Made by a program: the position numbers and the translations under genes. 45,956 nt of DNA, from NCBI GenBank assembly GCA_002964805.2, contig PUDQ02000087.1, forward strand, positions 1 through 45,956, written 5' to 3'. This document shows positions 20,420 through 30,814 of the stretch, one piece after another. The notes below the pieces were generated by a model. The model saw only the letters and a program-made list of their open reading frames with translations, ran no database searches and was not told the DNA's origin. This DNA comes from Trametes villosa. Its lineage: Eukaryota; Basidiomycota; Agaricomycetes; Polyporales; Polyporaceae. The number at the start of each line of letters is the position of its first letter. The first letter of the stretch is position 1.

Positions 20420-20904
20420 AGAAGTGCTCACTGGGAACCGGGTCATTGCGCTCAACAACCCCGGCGCGAACGCGGACTTCAGCAACAACTGTGTCTCCAT
20501 GAGCAAGTACAACCACACAAGCAGTTCCTCCTCGGTGCGCCCGCTACCTTACCCCATGTCACACCTCCCCTTCAGCCGCCCGCATTCAGCAGAATCCCAA
20601 CGTCGCGCCTGCGAACCGCCGCACGACCATCGCTCGCTCAGCGTTCAAAGAGACGGCAGCATTTTCCCGGCCTGCTAGAGGACGTGCGCTCGTCGCGATG
20701 TAACTTGCATGCTGGTCCCTATGACGCGCAGCTTCTCCTGCCATATCCCATTTGGTGAGTTCTCCAGAGCCGCGAAGACCCCAGTCCGACCCGGAGCTCA
20801 ACCCCGCAAAGCAAAGGTGCTTGCGCCGGATGGCACCTTCGTCGAGAAGAAGTTGAATCCTACGCCTGCGCCTCGATAGCGGAGAGTTCATCCCCGCGGA
20901 CGTT
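20420..20904 (+). pseudogene. P4-ATPase (phospholipid flippase) fragment, 5' piece
   Basis: Frames contain the conserved N-terminal signatures of DNF/DRS2-type P4-ATPases: RVIALNNPGANADFSNN, then MSKYN, then a piece like QQNPNVAPANRRTTIA, then SDPELNPAK, then APDGTFVEKK and LDSGEFIPADV. The family's membrane-helix sequence between some of these is missing and frames shift, so it cannot make a flippase. It is interrupted at GEFIPADV by an inverted GPI13-like piece and resumes at about 21808. P4-ATPases flip aminophospholipids in Golgi and plasma membranes. Confidence 0.75.
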
Positions 20905-21805
20905 CGAAACCCGCTCCGACACCCGCCCGACGCCCACCCCCACCCCAAACAGCACCGCGAGGTCGACGATAACGACGGTGAGCGCGGAGAGCATGAACCG
21001 CGGCGCGAAGATCTTCCACACCATCAGGTGCCGCCGGAGCCACGCCGAGCACACCCCGCTGCTCGCCAGCCCGACTCCGAGTTCTACGACATAGAGTCCT
21101 GCGATCCGTCTCGTCGGCCGCGGCAGACGTCGACACGGAGGGCCATCTCCTTCTTCCTCTCTCGCGCTACGTGAAGGGCCTAGGGCTTCTCGAGGGGCTC
21201 CTCTTTGGCTCGGCGCTCACGTCCTCGCTCGTCGTGCTCGCCTCGGCGCGTCCGTCCCTCTCGGGCCTTTCCCCGCGCTCGCTGCAGTCCGTCCCGCTCC
21301 CGCTCATCCTTCACGCCCTCGCGTTCGCCACGAACTCGTTCACTGTCTGGGAAGACCACGTCGTCACGTTCCTCACCACTCACCACTCACCACCTCCATC
21401 GTGCCCTCCGCACTCGCGGGATTCTCCGCGCCGACCTCCCGCCTGCGCTACCGCATCCTCGGCTTTTCGAAGTGCGGGCCGAAGGTGTTGAGGGCGACGA
21501 GCAGCGGCGAGAACGGGTAGGTGAGCGTCGGCGTGAGCACGAACACGAACGCCGCCTTCCACTGGATGGAGGGGATCGCGGCCTGGTGCCCGGTCGCGAA
21601 GAAGGCGTGCACGGCGAGGAGCGCGAGTGGCATGATCTCTGCGAATCGCAGCGGGATGCTGGGGGTACGCAGCCCGTCGGGCTCGAGGATCGCGGAGGGG
21701 TTGCCGGACGCGAAGACCGCCTCAAGGCCGCGCACGTCGCGGATGCTGTCGACCACTTCGAGGTGCGCGAGGATGGCGACGGCCGCGAGGGCGAGGACGA
21801 TCTGT
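20905..21805 (-). pseudogene. GPI ethanolamine-phosphate transferase (GPI13/PIG-O-like) C-terminal fragment
   Basis: Minus-strand frames give a run of membrane helices: TGQIVLALAAVAILAHLEVV, then HAFFATGHQAAIPSIQWK, then TLTYPFSPLLVALNTFGP. After a decayed stretch comes RRHLMVWKIFAPRFMLSAL and VVIVDLAVLFGVGVGVGRV. These match the C-terminal region of fungal GPI13, an ER enzyme adding phosphoethanolamine to GPI anchors. The catalytic N-terminal domain is absent. It lies inverted exactly between two consecutive parts of the P4-ATPase fragment. Assignment is by remembered motifs, so GPI7/MCD4 relatives are possible. Confidence 0.65.
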
Positions 21806-22078
21806 CCTGTCAGCTCCTCCTCAGCTCGAGTGAACCCGAGGGCTTCAACCTCAACGGGTAGGTACGTTTGCCGACTGCGCACATGCCCGTGCTCACCCTT
21901 TGCAGCGAGACGAACCTGAACCTGAAGATCAAGCAGGCGTCGCCGCAGGTGGCGAACCTGCCCTCCCCGCACCTCGTCACGTCACTGCGCGGGACACTCC
22001 GCTCTGAGCACCCAAACAACTCCCTGTACACCTACGAGGGCACGGCCGAGCTCGTCTCTCCGAAGCAGGTTCCGCTGA
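21806..22078 (+). pseudogene. P4-ATPase fragment, continuation with a retained intron
   Basis: The frame resumes with LLLSSSEPEGFNLNG, directly continuing the flippase motif interrupted at 20904. A GT-AG intron follows (about 21859-21905). Then come ETNLNLKIKQASPQVANL, HLVTSLRGTLRSEHPNNSLY and TYEGTAELVSPKQVPL, which match the actuator-domain region of P4-ATPases. Homology stops near 22078 and another protein fragment begins. Keeping an intron shows that the segment was moved as genomic DNA. Confidence 0.75.
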
Positions 22079-22084
22079 TGCGCA

Positions 22085-22570
22085 AGGACTAGTTCTAGTT
22101 CCGCGACAAGTTCACGCTCACCCTCCGCCAGCCCATGCAGACATGTGTGCGACATCGCCTTCCGCAAGAAGACGGGCACACCGAAGCTCGCCAACTTCAT
22201 CCTGCTCGGCGGCTCCGGCCTAACCCCCAACCCCCCGTCTCAGCCGAAAAGGACTGCTCGCCGGTTTTCAAGGTCAAGGACGTCAGCACGAACATCCACA
22301 CGCTTAAGTTCTCGATGCACAACTCCAAGCACGACACGCTGTACAGGATGGTCGGCCCGAAGAGCAAGAGCAGCTACAGAAGGCGGTCTCCCTCACGGTG
22401 CGCGTGATAGCAGGAGCGCGAGGCGAGCGCGAAGGCGAAAGAGGAGTGCGGCGCGCAGATCAAGGTCATGCAGCCGGGCAACAAGCTCCTGCCAAACGCG
22501 GGGCACCCAGGAGCGCGTGCAGGTGGCGAAGACGGAAGACGGGCGAGGAGTGGCGCAGCGAGGCGACTCG
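22085..22570 (+). pseudogene. HAM1-like (DUF5923/DUF4449-type) fragment
   Basis: Frames contain FTLTLRQPM, DIAFRKKTGTPKL, LLGGSGLTP, SPVFKVKDVSTNIHTLKFS and NSKHDTLY, in the order and spacing I associate with the C-terminal part of fungal HAM1-like proteins. Frames change several times and the rest is absent. It follows the P4-ATPase piece with no gap. Assignment is from memory of the family pattern. Confidence 0.5.
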
Positions 22571-22771
22571 GCGTAGTCGAAGCTGTCCGGTGACTTTTCG
22601 GAGGATTATGGAGATGTACGATACTTTGTGCTTATAATGTGTAGCATACCGTCCGCTTCTGAATCGGTTTACGTTCTCTGCTTGCAACAGCTACGGTGAG
22701 AATGATCTGCATGCTCTGCATGTAGGCGGGAGCGGATGCGCGAATCACTCATTTAGTATAGCGAACTCAAT
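22571..22771. other. Spacer between gene fragments and repeat copy 2
   Basis: Nothing recognised. Confidence 0.4.
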
Positions 22772-22995
22772 GAGGACGAGCGCTTGAAGCTGACATAGAC
22801 GCCGAAGCCGATCTTCGTCAAGGAGGCTTTGAAACAGTGGCGGCATTAATTGCTAAGGCAAGGCAAGTGTCCAGAGTGTTGTGTGGAGTGCCTCCTTAAT
22901 TTAATCTGTGTTCAAAATCCTTCTGGAGAGCATATTACAGTGGATCTTTAAGTTACAAGTCGCCTCGGCGTGGTAGCCCAGTGGGCGCCTCTTTA
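22772..22995 (+). repeat. Dispersed repeat, copy 2
   Basis: It starts GAGGACGAGCGCTTGAAG as copy 1 does and has the core CGGCATTAATTGCTAAGG, then CAGAGTGTTG and AGTGGGCGCC. The 3' part present in copies 3 and 4 is lost or diverged after about 22995. Confidence 0.78.
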
Positions 22996-24190
22996 CAGTG
23001 CCCGGGATTGCCGGACACTCACGGCAGCAGTGCTAGTATCGAGCGCGGCTGGGATGCTCTCCTCTTCTGTCTGCTATCCCCACTAAGCTCAAATCAACTT
23101 CTGCTTCATTACCTACTTCCGATACTGAGTCAAGGTACGGCACCGGCCTCGGAATGCACGACAAGATAACATGGCGCAGTATCTGCATAACGGTATACTG
23201 CTTTACAGGCACTATTATATGGCAGGTGTGCACCACACCGGTCTACGATGCAAATCCGTCCGCCCAGCCACGCGGTCACCGGGATGTTCACATTCACAGG
23301 GCCAGCCAAGCAAGGGGCTCAGGGCTCGTCTGCCTCTTGCCTACATCCTTGCTCCAAGCAACGCCGCTCGCCGCGCTGTCGCACTCCGTCGCGGACACCT
23401 ACCACTCCACGCTTGTGAAGGCTGGTGTTATCGGCCGTGCACGGGATAACGGAGAACTGAGTTCTAGGTGCATGGCAACAGGCAGAGGAGAAGTTGGGAC
23501 AATGGAAGGCTTGTTGTGTAGCTCACGCCGGTAAGCCTCTACACTCTACATACTCGCTCACTCTCCGCTTGGTCGGGCACTGCGTTGGAGGAGGTGAGCC
23601 CTGGTCTCGCGCGGCGGCTGCACAATCCGCTCGCTAGGCCCCTTTGTCCAGGAAGTGGCTCTCAACCTTGGACACTCGCGCGGATGCTATGCTAAGTGTT
23701 AGCAAAACCCACGAGACACACCCGCCCGCGTTCGCGAAGCCGTTGGATCTCCCTTCGATGTCAGATGACATGCGCGCACTCGAGTGCGAGACGAAGTACG
23801 GACCACCACCGCGGTGCAGCAGGAGAGTAGGGTAGGAGCGGGCAGGGACGCCGCGCCGCCTGCCCGGCGTCCGCATTGACGAGGGAAGAGCAGCAGATGG
23901 ATATCGCCGGGTGTGATGCTTCGCTAGGTCCCGCGCGATCGTGGGTAGAGAAGCTGTGGATTGAGAATCTGTGGGCAGGTGTCCTGGGCCAGGAGGCGGG
24001 AACTCGATCGTGGTCTACGCGACGTGAGCCCATCCGGCCACCTGCTGTACACGTTCGCAAACATCCCTGCCGACTACACTGTACAGCTCATCGCGGGAGG
24101 GACTGGGAACCTGATCCCGCGTATCGATTACCCCGAGCACGCGGCTGAACCTCGACTACCGTCTCTTCGACGCTCCATGCCTCGCTTGAA
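22996..24190. other. Unassigned debris
   Basis: Several short protein-like stretches occur on the plus strand, for example LYTFANIPADYTVQLIAGG near 24045-24105, but none extends or is recognised. It is probably decayed host-gene or transposon DNA, including the tail of the LINE near 24.2 kb. Confidence 0.35.
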
Positions 24191-27100
24191 ATATTTCGCT
24201 AACTGGCCCTTGCAGGATGGCAGCGACTGCGGTTTGAGTTCGGCTTCGGCCTCTCATACGCTACCCCATTCCTCCGCGACGCGCGTCTTGTATTGCGCCT
24301 TCAACGCAAACTGGCTGTGCGGGAGGTCCTGCAAGCTCGTTACCGACTTCGGGAGCAGCGTGGAATCACCTTCTGCCGCGGCCTTGGCCTCTGTTCCCGC
24401 CCACTCATTCCCCCTCGATCCCGCGGTGACCAGGGACCCACATGAGGCGAAGGCGGAGGGTGCGGCGCTTGCGCTTCAGGGGGGAACTCGGCATGGAACA
24501 GCTCAACAAGCTGCTGGCCTGGTCGTGCGCGGCGCGCGCCGGTCGCCTTAAATCGCGGCATGGTTGTCGAGGAGAATGTTCGCACGAGAGCCAGGAGAGC
24601 CAGGAGCGTACCTGCGAGCTCGCCTTCGAAGACGAGGTGATGCTGGTCGGGACCCGTTCCGACCTAAAGCAACCGCCGAAGCACCGATCCCGTCCTTGAA
24701 ACCAGAGCCGTCAGTAAACCCGCAGAACTCGCCACTACTCACGCGGCCGCCCTTGTCCTCCCCTTCGAAGGACTCGAACTCCGCTCGGAATGTCGGATCC
24801 CAAAGGCCGGGGTCGACGACTTCCACGTTGCGGACGGAGTTCAGGGAATGACTGGAACAGCTCGTGCAGCGATGAGCGATGAAGAGGGGGGTAGCGGCGG
24901 GCGCATCGGTGGACTGGTTTGTGCAAGGGATAGGGATGAGAGGGAGGCAGGGACGCGAGGCGATGGTTGAGGTCGCCTTGAAGGCGTCTGTGATCATAAG
25001 TGCCGCCACTCGCTGAAGACGAACCTTCCACCTGTCGCACAGGGGTGTACCATATTGGGAGGCCCGTATTCCATTTTGGGGACAACAACCGCCTGGAACA
25101 GCTGGCGTACATGCGCGTGCAGCAGGCCGAGCCACGCTCGTCCCTTTTGCGACAGCCATGTCAGCATGTTCTCTCCATCGCAGGCGGCGGTCGAGGATAA
25201 TGCCGAGGTATCGGGCTGAGTTCGAGGCGGATATTGTATGGTCGCCGATCACCAGCGGGCCGTACTTCTGCTCGTTCCGGGTGAAATGGATGGGCTGGAA
25301 CTTCCCGAGATCGTAGCGACATGCATGCCGCTCAGACCAGTCGGACATCTGCGGGGGCCAAACCGCTGAGAAGCCAGATGTTCTCCTCGACGGAGGGGGA
25401 AACAGAGGGGAGCCCCTGTGGTAGGCCGGTGTGCAGCGGCTCCGAGGTGAAGTCATCGAACTTGAGCTGTGTGCAGCAGTCAGTGAGGAAGTTCCGGATC
25501 CAACGCACCAGGTCCTCCGGCACCCTGCGCTTCCGCAGGTTATGCAGCAGGCGGGTGTGGTTGACGGAGGGGAAGGCCGAGCTGATGGACCACCTCGTGC
25601 CGTCGCCAGGCGTCCTTGATGCGCTGCGTGAGGTAAAGAACGGCGTCCGTAGTGGTGCGCCCCGCTCTGCCGCCGAAGTGAGTTGCCGGGAGAAGGCCGT
25701 GCTGCTCAGCAAGTGCAGCGAGCCGCTGGGCGACTCCTGCCTCGACGACCTTGCTCGAGGTGTCCTCCAAGGTGATCGGGCGTCGGGCGATAGGCCTTAG
25801 GTATCAGGTAGCTCGGCTTGCCGGGCTTGCGCAGAGTGATCGTCGTGAAGGTCTTCCACTGGGCAGGGTGATGGCCTAGCTGGAGGCACCTGTTTGCAAG
25901 CGAGATCAGCGTGCTGCTTACGATGTACGAGCACTCCTTCAGCGCCGCGTTCGGAACGCCAGAAGGACCAGGCGCCTTGAAGGGAGCGAGGTTGTCAATG
26001 GCGGGCAGGAGGAGGGGTGGGGGCAGAACTGCGCCATGGGCGCGTCCTGCTTCTCGAGGCATGTGCGGGCCACCGAGCCGTCTGGGAGTTGAAGCGCGGG
26101 GAGACGTGCCGGATGGCGTCTTTGGGAGCCTGGACCACGTATTTGCAGGCCTGCCAGACCGTCTTTTCGTTGGCATCCTCCACCCACTGCCGCCAATGAG
26201 AGCGTTTCTTGTGATGCGGGCTGCGGCGACGTCGGTGGCGGACGCGTTGCGCTTCGCCGCGCGGTTCTCGAACCGCTTGAGGGTGCGCTGCTGAGCAATG
26301 AGCTCAGACATCCACCAGCGCTTGGCGGAGGGGCTGGGCTTGCTCAGCGGGACCCGCCTCCTTTGCAGCCTGTGTAAGGACGTTAGTCATGTCGTGGACA
26401 ACGGAGTCAAGCTCCTCTCGCGTGGCTGCAGACTCAGCGCGCGCATCGAGGTTCAGGGTAACGGGTAACCCAGCCCTTCTCAACCAGGCAGCAACAGACG
26501 ATCCAGTCGGCGTTGCGCCACTGGAGGCGTGCCTCGCGCTCCACCGACGGGACATCGAGGTTGAGGACTGTGTTGATGCAGCGGTGGTCGGAGCCGTGGC
26601 CGGTGTCCGTCTCACAGACTGTTACCAAGTCCTCGAGGGTGTCGGACCAGGAGCGGTGAGCGCCAGAGAAGCATGTCGGAGACTCCGAGGGAAGTGCCAG
26701 GGAGAGGGCGTTGTCAGCGAGGAAGCGGATAAGGGACACCGCGTGCGACTGCGCTTGGGCACCGTGGGGCCTGACCAGAGCGGATGATGCATGTTAAAGT
26801 CACCGGCCAGCATGACTGGGGTGTGAGCGAGTGGGGGGTCTTGCAGGGCGGAAGACAGTATCGAGATGGAGCTGTCAGAGTTAGGGAGTTACAAACAGAA
26901 AACAGAGCGAGAGAAGTGCAAGGGAAGGAGAGCTTAATACTTAATAGCAGTGACATCGAGGGACTTCATGTGAATCTGAGCGTACGAGTCGCGGGCGGTT
27001 GCTGACGTAGATTGCACTGTGGACGAGGTCCTCCGCCAACCGTGACGCGACGATGCTTGGTAGGACCAGGTTCCAGTGTGATGATCTGAGAGAGAGCAGT

Positions 27101-28350
27101 GAGTCAACGCGGTACGGGAGCTCAGGCTGCTTGCGGCAGTTGAGGCACTTCACTCGTAGGCCCGAAGGGGTGGGATTGTTCATTGCGATAGACTCGCCCA
27201 AGAGAGGCGAGCAGGCGCAGACTTGGGGTGAAAGGCGGTGTTGAAGTATGCCGAACCGTTGGAGAAGCGCTCGAAGCGCGTTCTGAGCAGCCGCTTTGAC
27301 GCGGCAGCAGCCAGCTGACTTATGGGCCCCACCACAGTTAGCGCAGCAGGGCTTAATATGAGTGCAATGGCGCAGGTTGCTGCACTTCCTGCGGGCGGGC
27401 CACGGGGCAGACGGTAGATGAGGGAGTCCGCGGCACTTGCGTCAGACAGGGCGATCACCAGGGTGGTAGCGTCCGCCTTGCCCGCGGCGTGCGAGCGGTG
27501 TTCGTGGAGCCAGCGCACGCTGAGGATTGCGTCGGGGATGGGATAGAGCCTTGGTTAGAGAAGTGAGAAGTAGATTGCCTCGCGCGCCGACAGCGCGTGC
27601 GAGTCGCGAGTCGAACGTCGTAGGTACAGCAGCAGCCGAGATGACATAGGTCGTGCGTGCAATGGAGGCGTCCACTGCGAAGTGGCAGACCCAGTCATCA
27701 GCGCGGTGCAGGAGTAGCTTTGCTTGCGCTTCAGACTGGGCCTGGACTAGGACGCTGCCGTTAGAGAGCCTGCGGACACCATGGACGCGGGTGTCCTTCA
27801 GGCCCTCCACAGCGGACGCGGTCAGCACCTCTTCGACTTCGACCCGAGCCTGGAGCTCTGCAGCCGAGAGAGCGCGTGACACTTGGCAGCGTTGGCGTTC
27901 GGCAGTGAAATGACTACTTCTAGTTCTTTGGGGGCGGGGGGAGGTGGGGTACCGTAGAGGAGGGCGAAGCGGAGGAGATAGGGCGGGGTGCCGCTTTGAA
28001 CGCAGCCTCAATGGAGGCCTTGACCGCGATTGTAGCTTGGTCCGTGGAGGAGCGCACGGCCTGCTGGGTCAAGGACTTCAAGAGGCCTCGAGTCCGGTAA
28101 GCGAGGCGCGGTCAAAGGGGGATGACGTCACCATGCTAGGGTCCCCCCAGGCGCCCCCCCAGGCGCGGGCGCGCCGCGTGAGCCACTTCCCGAGTGGCGC
28201 ATTCAATGAAGGCGATCGCTTTCGCAGCATAGAGCAGCTTGTCAAGACGCTCCTTAAGTGCGGCGTTGAGCCAGTGTCGGCAAGAAAGTCAGCTCCAGAA
28301 GTAAGCCAGCTCCAGCAGAAGTAATTGGTCAAGCAAAGTAATTGGTCAAG
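24190..28350 (-). mobile_element. Degenerate non-LTR retrotransposon (LINE, Tad1-like) with RNase H
   Basis: In minus-strand order: an ORF1/gag part (about 28010-27200) with zinc-knuckle pieces (CANCGGAHKSAGC), an AP endonuclease (about 27180-26450) with GDFNMHHPLWSGP and GSDHRCI, an RT (about 26100-25050) with FKAPGPSGVPNAALKE, SAFPSVNH and ARYLGIILDRRLRWREH, and an RNase H (about 24720-24330) with FTDGSGFKDGIGASAVAL. At least half a dozen frame changes and stops break it, so it cannot move itself. Fungal LINEs that end in RNase H belong mostly to the Tad1 group, hence the guess at clade. No poly(A) tail or target duplication was identified. Confidence 0.82.
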
Positions 28351-28352
28351 CA
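28319..28352 (+). repeat. 17-bp direct repeat pair
   Basis: AGTAATTGGTCAAGCA occurs twice in a row at the outer (5') end of the LINE remnant. Confidence 0.7.
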
Positions 28353-28559
28353 GAGCAGGGAGTGTCAGCCGGGCCGCGACCAGTCCAGCGAGCGGGGCTG
28401 GGACGGCTGGGACGCGGTGGGGCGGACGAAGGTGTCATGGGAGGGCGTGAACCCGTCGAAGTCGGAGCCATAGTGCAGGGAAACACGTGAGCCACTCAGC
28501 TAGGTGATGGGAGTAGGAGATCAAGATGTGTTCGACGGTGACCCAGTGGTGACCCAGTG
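28353..28559. other. Spacer
   Basis: Between the LINE and the glutamate synthase fragment. It probably includes more decayed glutamate synthase, with no clear motif. Confidence 0.3.
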
Positions 28560-29330
28560 GCCGGCCTTGTTGAGCTAATCAGCAGCAGCGAGATCTGCAG
28601 GGCTGGGGCTAAAGTCGATGACGGCGATCTTCTTGCCAGTGCGGAGCTTAGGAACCCTTGAGGCCACCTGCCCATCTCAAAAACTTCAAGAGTGAGTCAG
28701 CGCGACGTGTATCGCATAAGATTAGCATGAACGTACCTTGTCATGACGGCGCACTCACTGATACCAACGAGCTGCTCGTTGATCGTGAGCAGCAGGCAGT
28801 TGAGCACGTCGGGGCCCCTGGTTCTTGAACAACAGGTCCTTCCACTTCGGGATGACGTTCGAGACCGGACAGCCGGTGTCGTACAGGTAGAACAGCACGC
28901 CGCAGTCCATGCACCGCGCGGGCTGGTACTTGGGCTCGCCGCCCGTCAGGCGCCGAGGTCTCCTTCCAGTCCTTGACCTGCTTGCGCAGCGTGCGCGGTG
29001 CGCGAGGGGAGGAAGTGTGCGAGGCACACGAAGGAGCCGAGCACGTACGCGATAGCTCATACCTGCAGCGAAGTTGCGGTGAGTGCTGTCTAGGACGATG
29101 ACACGACCGCTAAAACGCGTACCCTTAACGACGGCATCCGCGCCCGAGTTGCGGACGGCGAAACGTGGCATCATACAAGCAGACCTTGCTTGAGCATCGA
29201 TGGACTGCCTGGGAGGGTACACGATGAGGCGACCCTGCGATGTCGCGGTACTCGAGTCCCGAGTTTGAGCGAATGATGCGGATGGAACCCGTCGGTGATC
29301 GAGTGAACCGTCGAGCACGGCCACTACGCA
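28560..29330 (-). pseudogene. Glutamate synthase (GOGAT) fragment
   Basis: The minus strand carries pieces in the right order for NAD(P)H-dependent GOGAT: GRLIVYPPRQS, FAVRNSGADAVVKG, VIVLDSTHRNFAAGMS (the GXGXG domain of the large region), a linker KQVKDWKE, then KYQPARCMDCG, DTGCPVSNVIPKWKDLLFKN, INEQLVGISECAVMT and ADLAAAD before an in-frame stop. Between LLLT and INEQ the Fe-S cluster segment is deleted, the linker is shortened, and frames shift. An 11-12 bp tandem duplication lies at about 28539-28561. GOGAT converts glutamine and 2-oxoglutarate to glutamate; this piece is non-functional. Confidence 0.8.
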
Positions 29331-29439
29331 ATACAACACTCCTCTGTCAAAAAGCTTTCATCAACACTTGTTTCCGAGCTAGTGTACACACATACAGACG
29401 TACCAGATCGCACTGACCCACCGCAGGATTCCGTCGGCA

Positions 29440-29740
29440 CAATGATCCTAGTAATGCCAGTCCATGTCTGTCGTCGTAGTTGTGCCCGCGTCAATCATAT
29501 CCAGGATGTACTCGGCAGGGATCTTAGACGATCGCCTGTCAGCCGTCCACAGTTGCATAGAAAGCTGGTGATCGCCAATGCACTTTGAGAGTTGAAATTG
29601 GAGGCGGGCTCGTCGAGGAGGAGGCAGAGCAGGGACCGGCTTCGTGTCGAGCTCAAAGGTGGGTTGCCGGGCTGGCTGGTGTCTGCATGGCCCTCTTGCA
29701 CCCCGGCGCCACCACAAGTTTGCTTGCATCCACGACAGCT
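29440..29740 (-). pseudogene. PDR-type ABC transporter fragment
   Basis: Minus-strand frames show LLLDEPASNFNSQSALAI, the Walker B/D-loop region of fungal pleiotropic-drug-resistance transporters. About 30 residues later KIPAEYILDMIDAGTTTTTD appears; in intact PDR proteins this motif lies roughly 100 residues further on. A deletion has therefore removed the intervening part. It is a short relic on the same strand as the glutamate synthase fragment. Confidence 0.7.
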
Positions 29741-30534
29741 TCTCAGAATATCTCAGTCTGCACGACTCCTGTGAGTGCCCCGGCAAAGCAGTGAACGAGC
29801 ATCTCACTGGCAGCTTGTGGACCTGCATCCCGGTGCTCTCGTCGGCCTTCTCATCCTTCTTGCCTTTCCCGCCTCCCGCCGGCGCTCACCTGGCGAGGAA
29901 AATAAGGGGGGCTGACTAGGATTTGGGACTAATCGCGACAAACGCCTGCGGGTCGCGCAGAGCAGCCGAGTTGCAACCAGAAACTCAGGTGTCAACGTGT
30001 ACGTTGCAGATGCGAGGGCGCAAGAACGACTGACGAACCTGCTGAGCATTGTTTGTCCGGAAAAGGGGGTTTTCGACGCCGCGCGAGGGAAGTCGTGCTG
30101 CCTACAATGAGAGCCAGGAGATGACGGTGGACAAAGAGTGACTGCTCCTCCACGTCAATGTTGCCGATCTACACTTTGACGGGGCGCGTCCGGTACTTGC
30201 TCGTAGGTGCCGCAAAAACTATCTGGAGTTGAATGAAGGCCCGTGTCGTCCTTGAGGCCTGGCGGTCACAGGCTCGAGTCATGCCCGCCGGCGTCTCTCA
30301 GAGAGAGGGTAGCCAATCGAACAAACCGTCATGGCGTGTGTGCTCAGGACAGGAGAGGCGCGAACGAGGGCAGAGGCATGGCCAAGGGCGAGGAGGAGGA
30401 GGAGGAGACGTAGTGCGGACAATAGGCGAGTAAAGGCAACTTGCAACATTACTCGTCCTCTGATGTGATGGCCACGTGGGTTTCCTGATCTGAGTGGCGC
30501 AAAAAGTACGTACGGCTTTCAATATTAGTAGCAC
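29741..30534. other. No recognised gene
   Basis: GC-rich DNA with short frames only. A GGA-rich tract lies near 30389-30410. Confidence 0.4.
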
Positions 30535-30814
30535 TGCCGCTCGGATAGCCGACATTGGCGCCGAAGCCAATGTTCGTCAAGGCAGCTTCATAACAGTGGC
30601 CGCATTAATTACTAAGGCAGGCCAAGTGTACAGAGTGTTGAATGGGGTGCCTACTTATTTTACTACGCAATCAGAATCCTTCCAGAGGGCATATTCCAGC
30701 GGATGTTTAAGTAACATGTTCCCTCGGCTTGCATGCCCAATGGGCGCCTTTTCACGGCCGGAGTTTCCCAGGGGCTCATGGGAGCGATGAGCGCTAGCGC
30801 CTGCCACTGGGGTC
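30535..30814 (+). repeat. Dispersed repeat, copy 3
   Basis: It shares GACATTGGCGCCGAAGCC, GCCGCATTAATTACTAAGG, CAATGGGCGCC and the end GCCTGCCACTGGGGTCG with copy 4. Its first 10-15 bases differ from the GAGGAC start of copies 1, 2 and 4. Confidence 0.8.

Noticed and set aside
19899..23000. Helitron ends flanking the gene fragments
   Set aside because: No 5' TC / 3' CTRR with hairpin could be placed consistently at the repeat copies.
30389..30410. GGA-rich tract as a regulatory site
   Set aside because: It is simple low-complexity sequence with no gene beside it.
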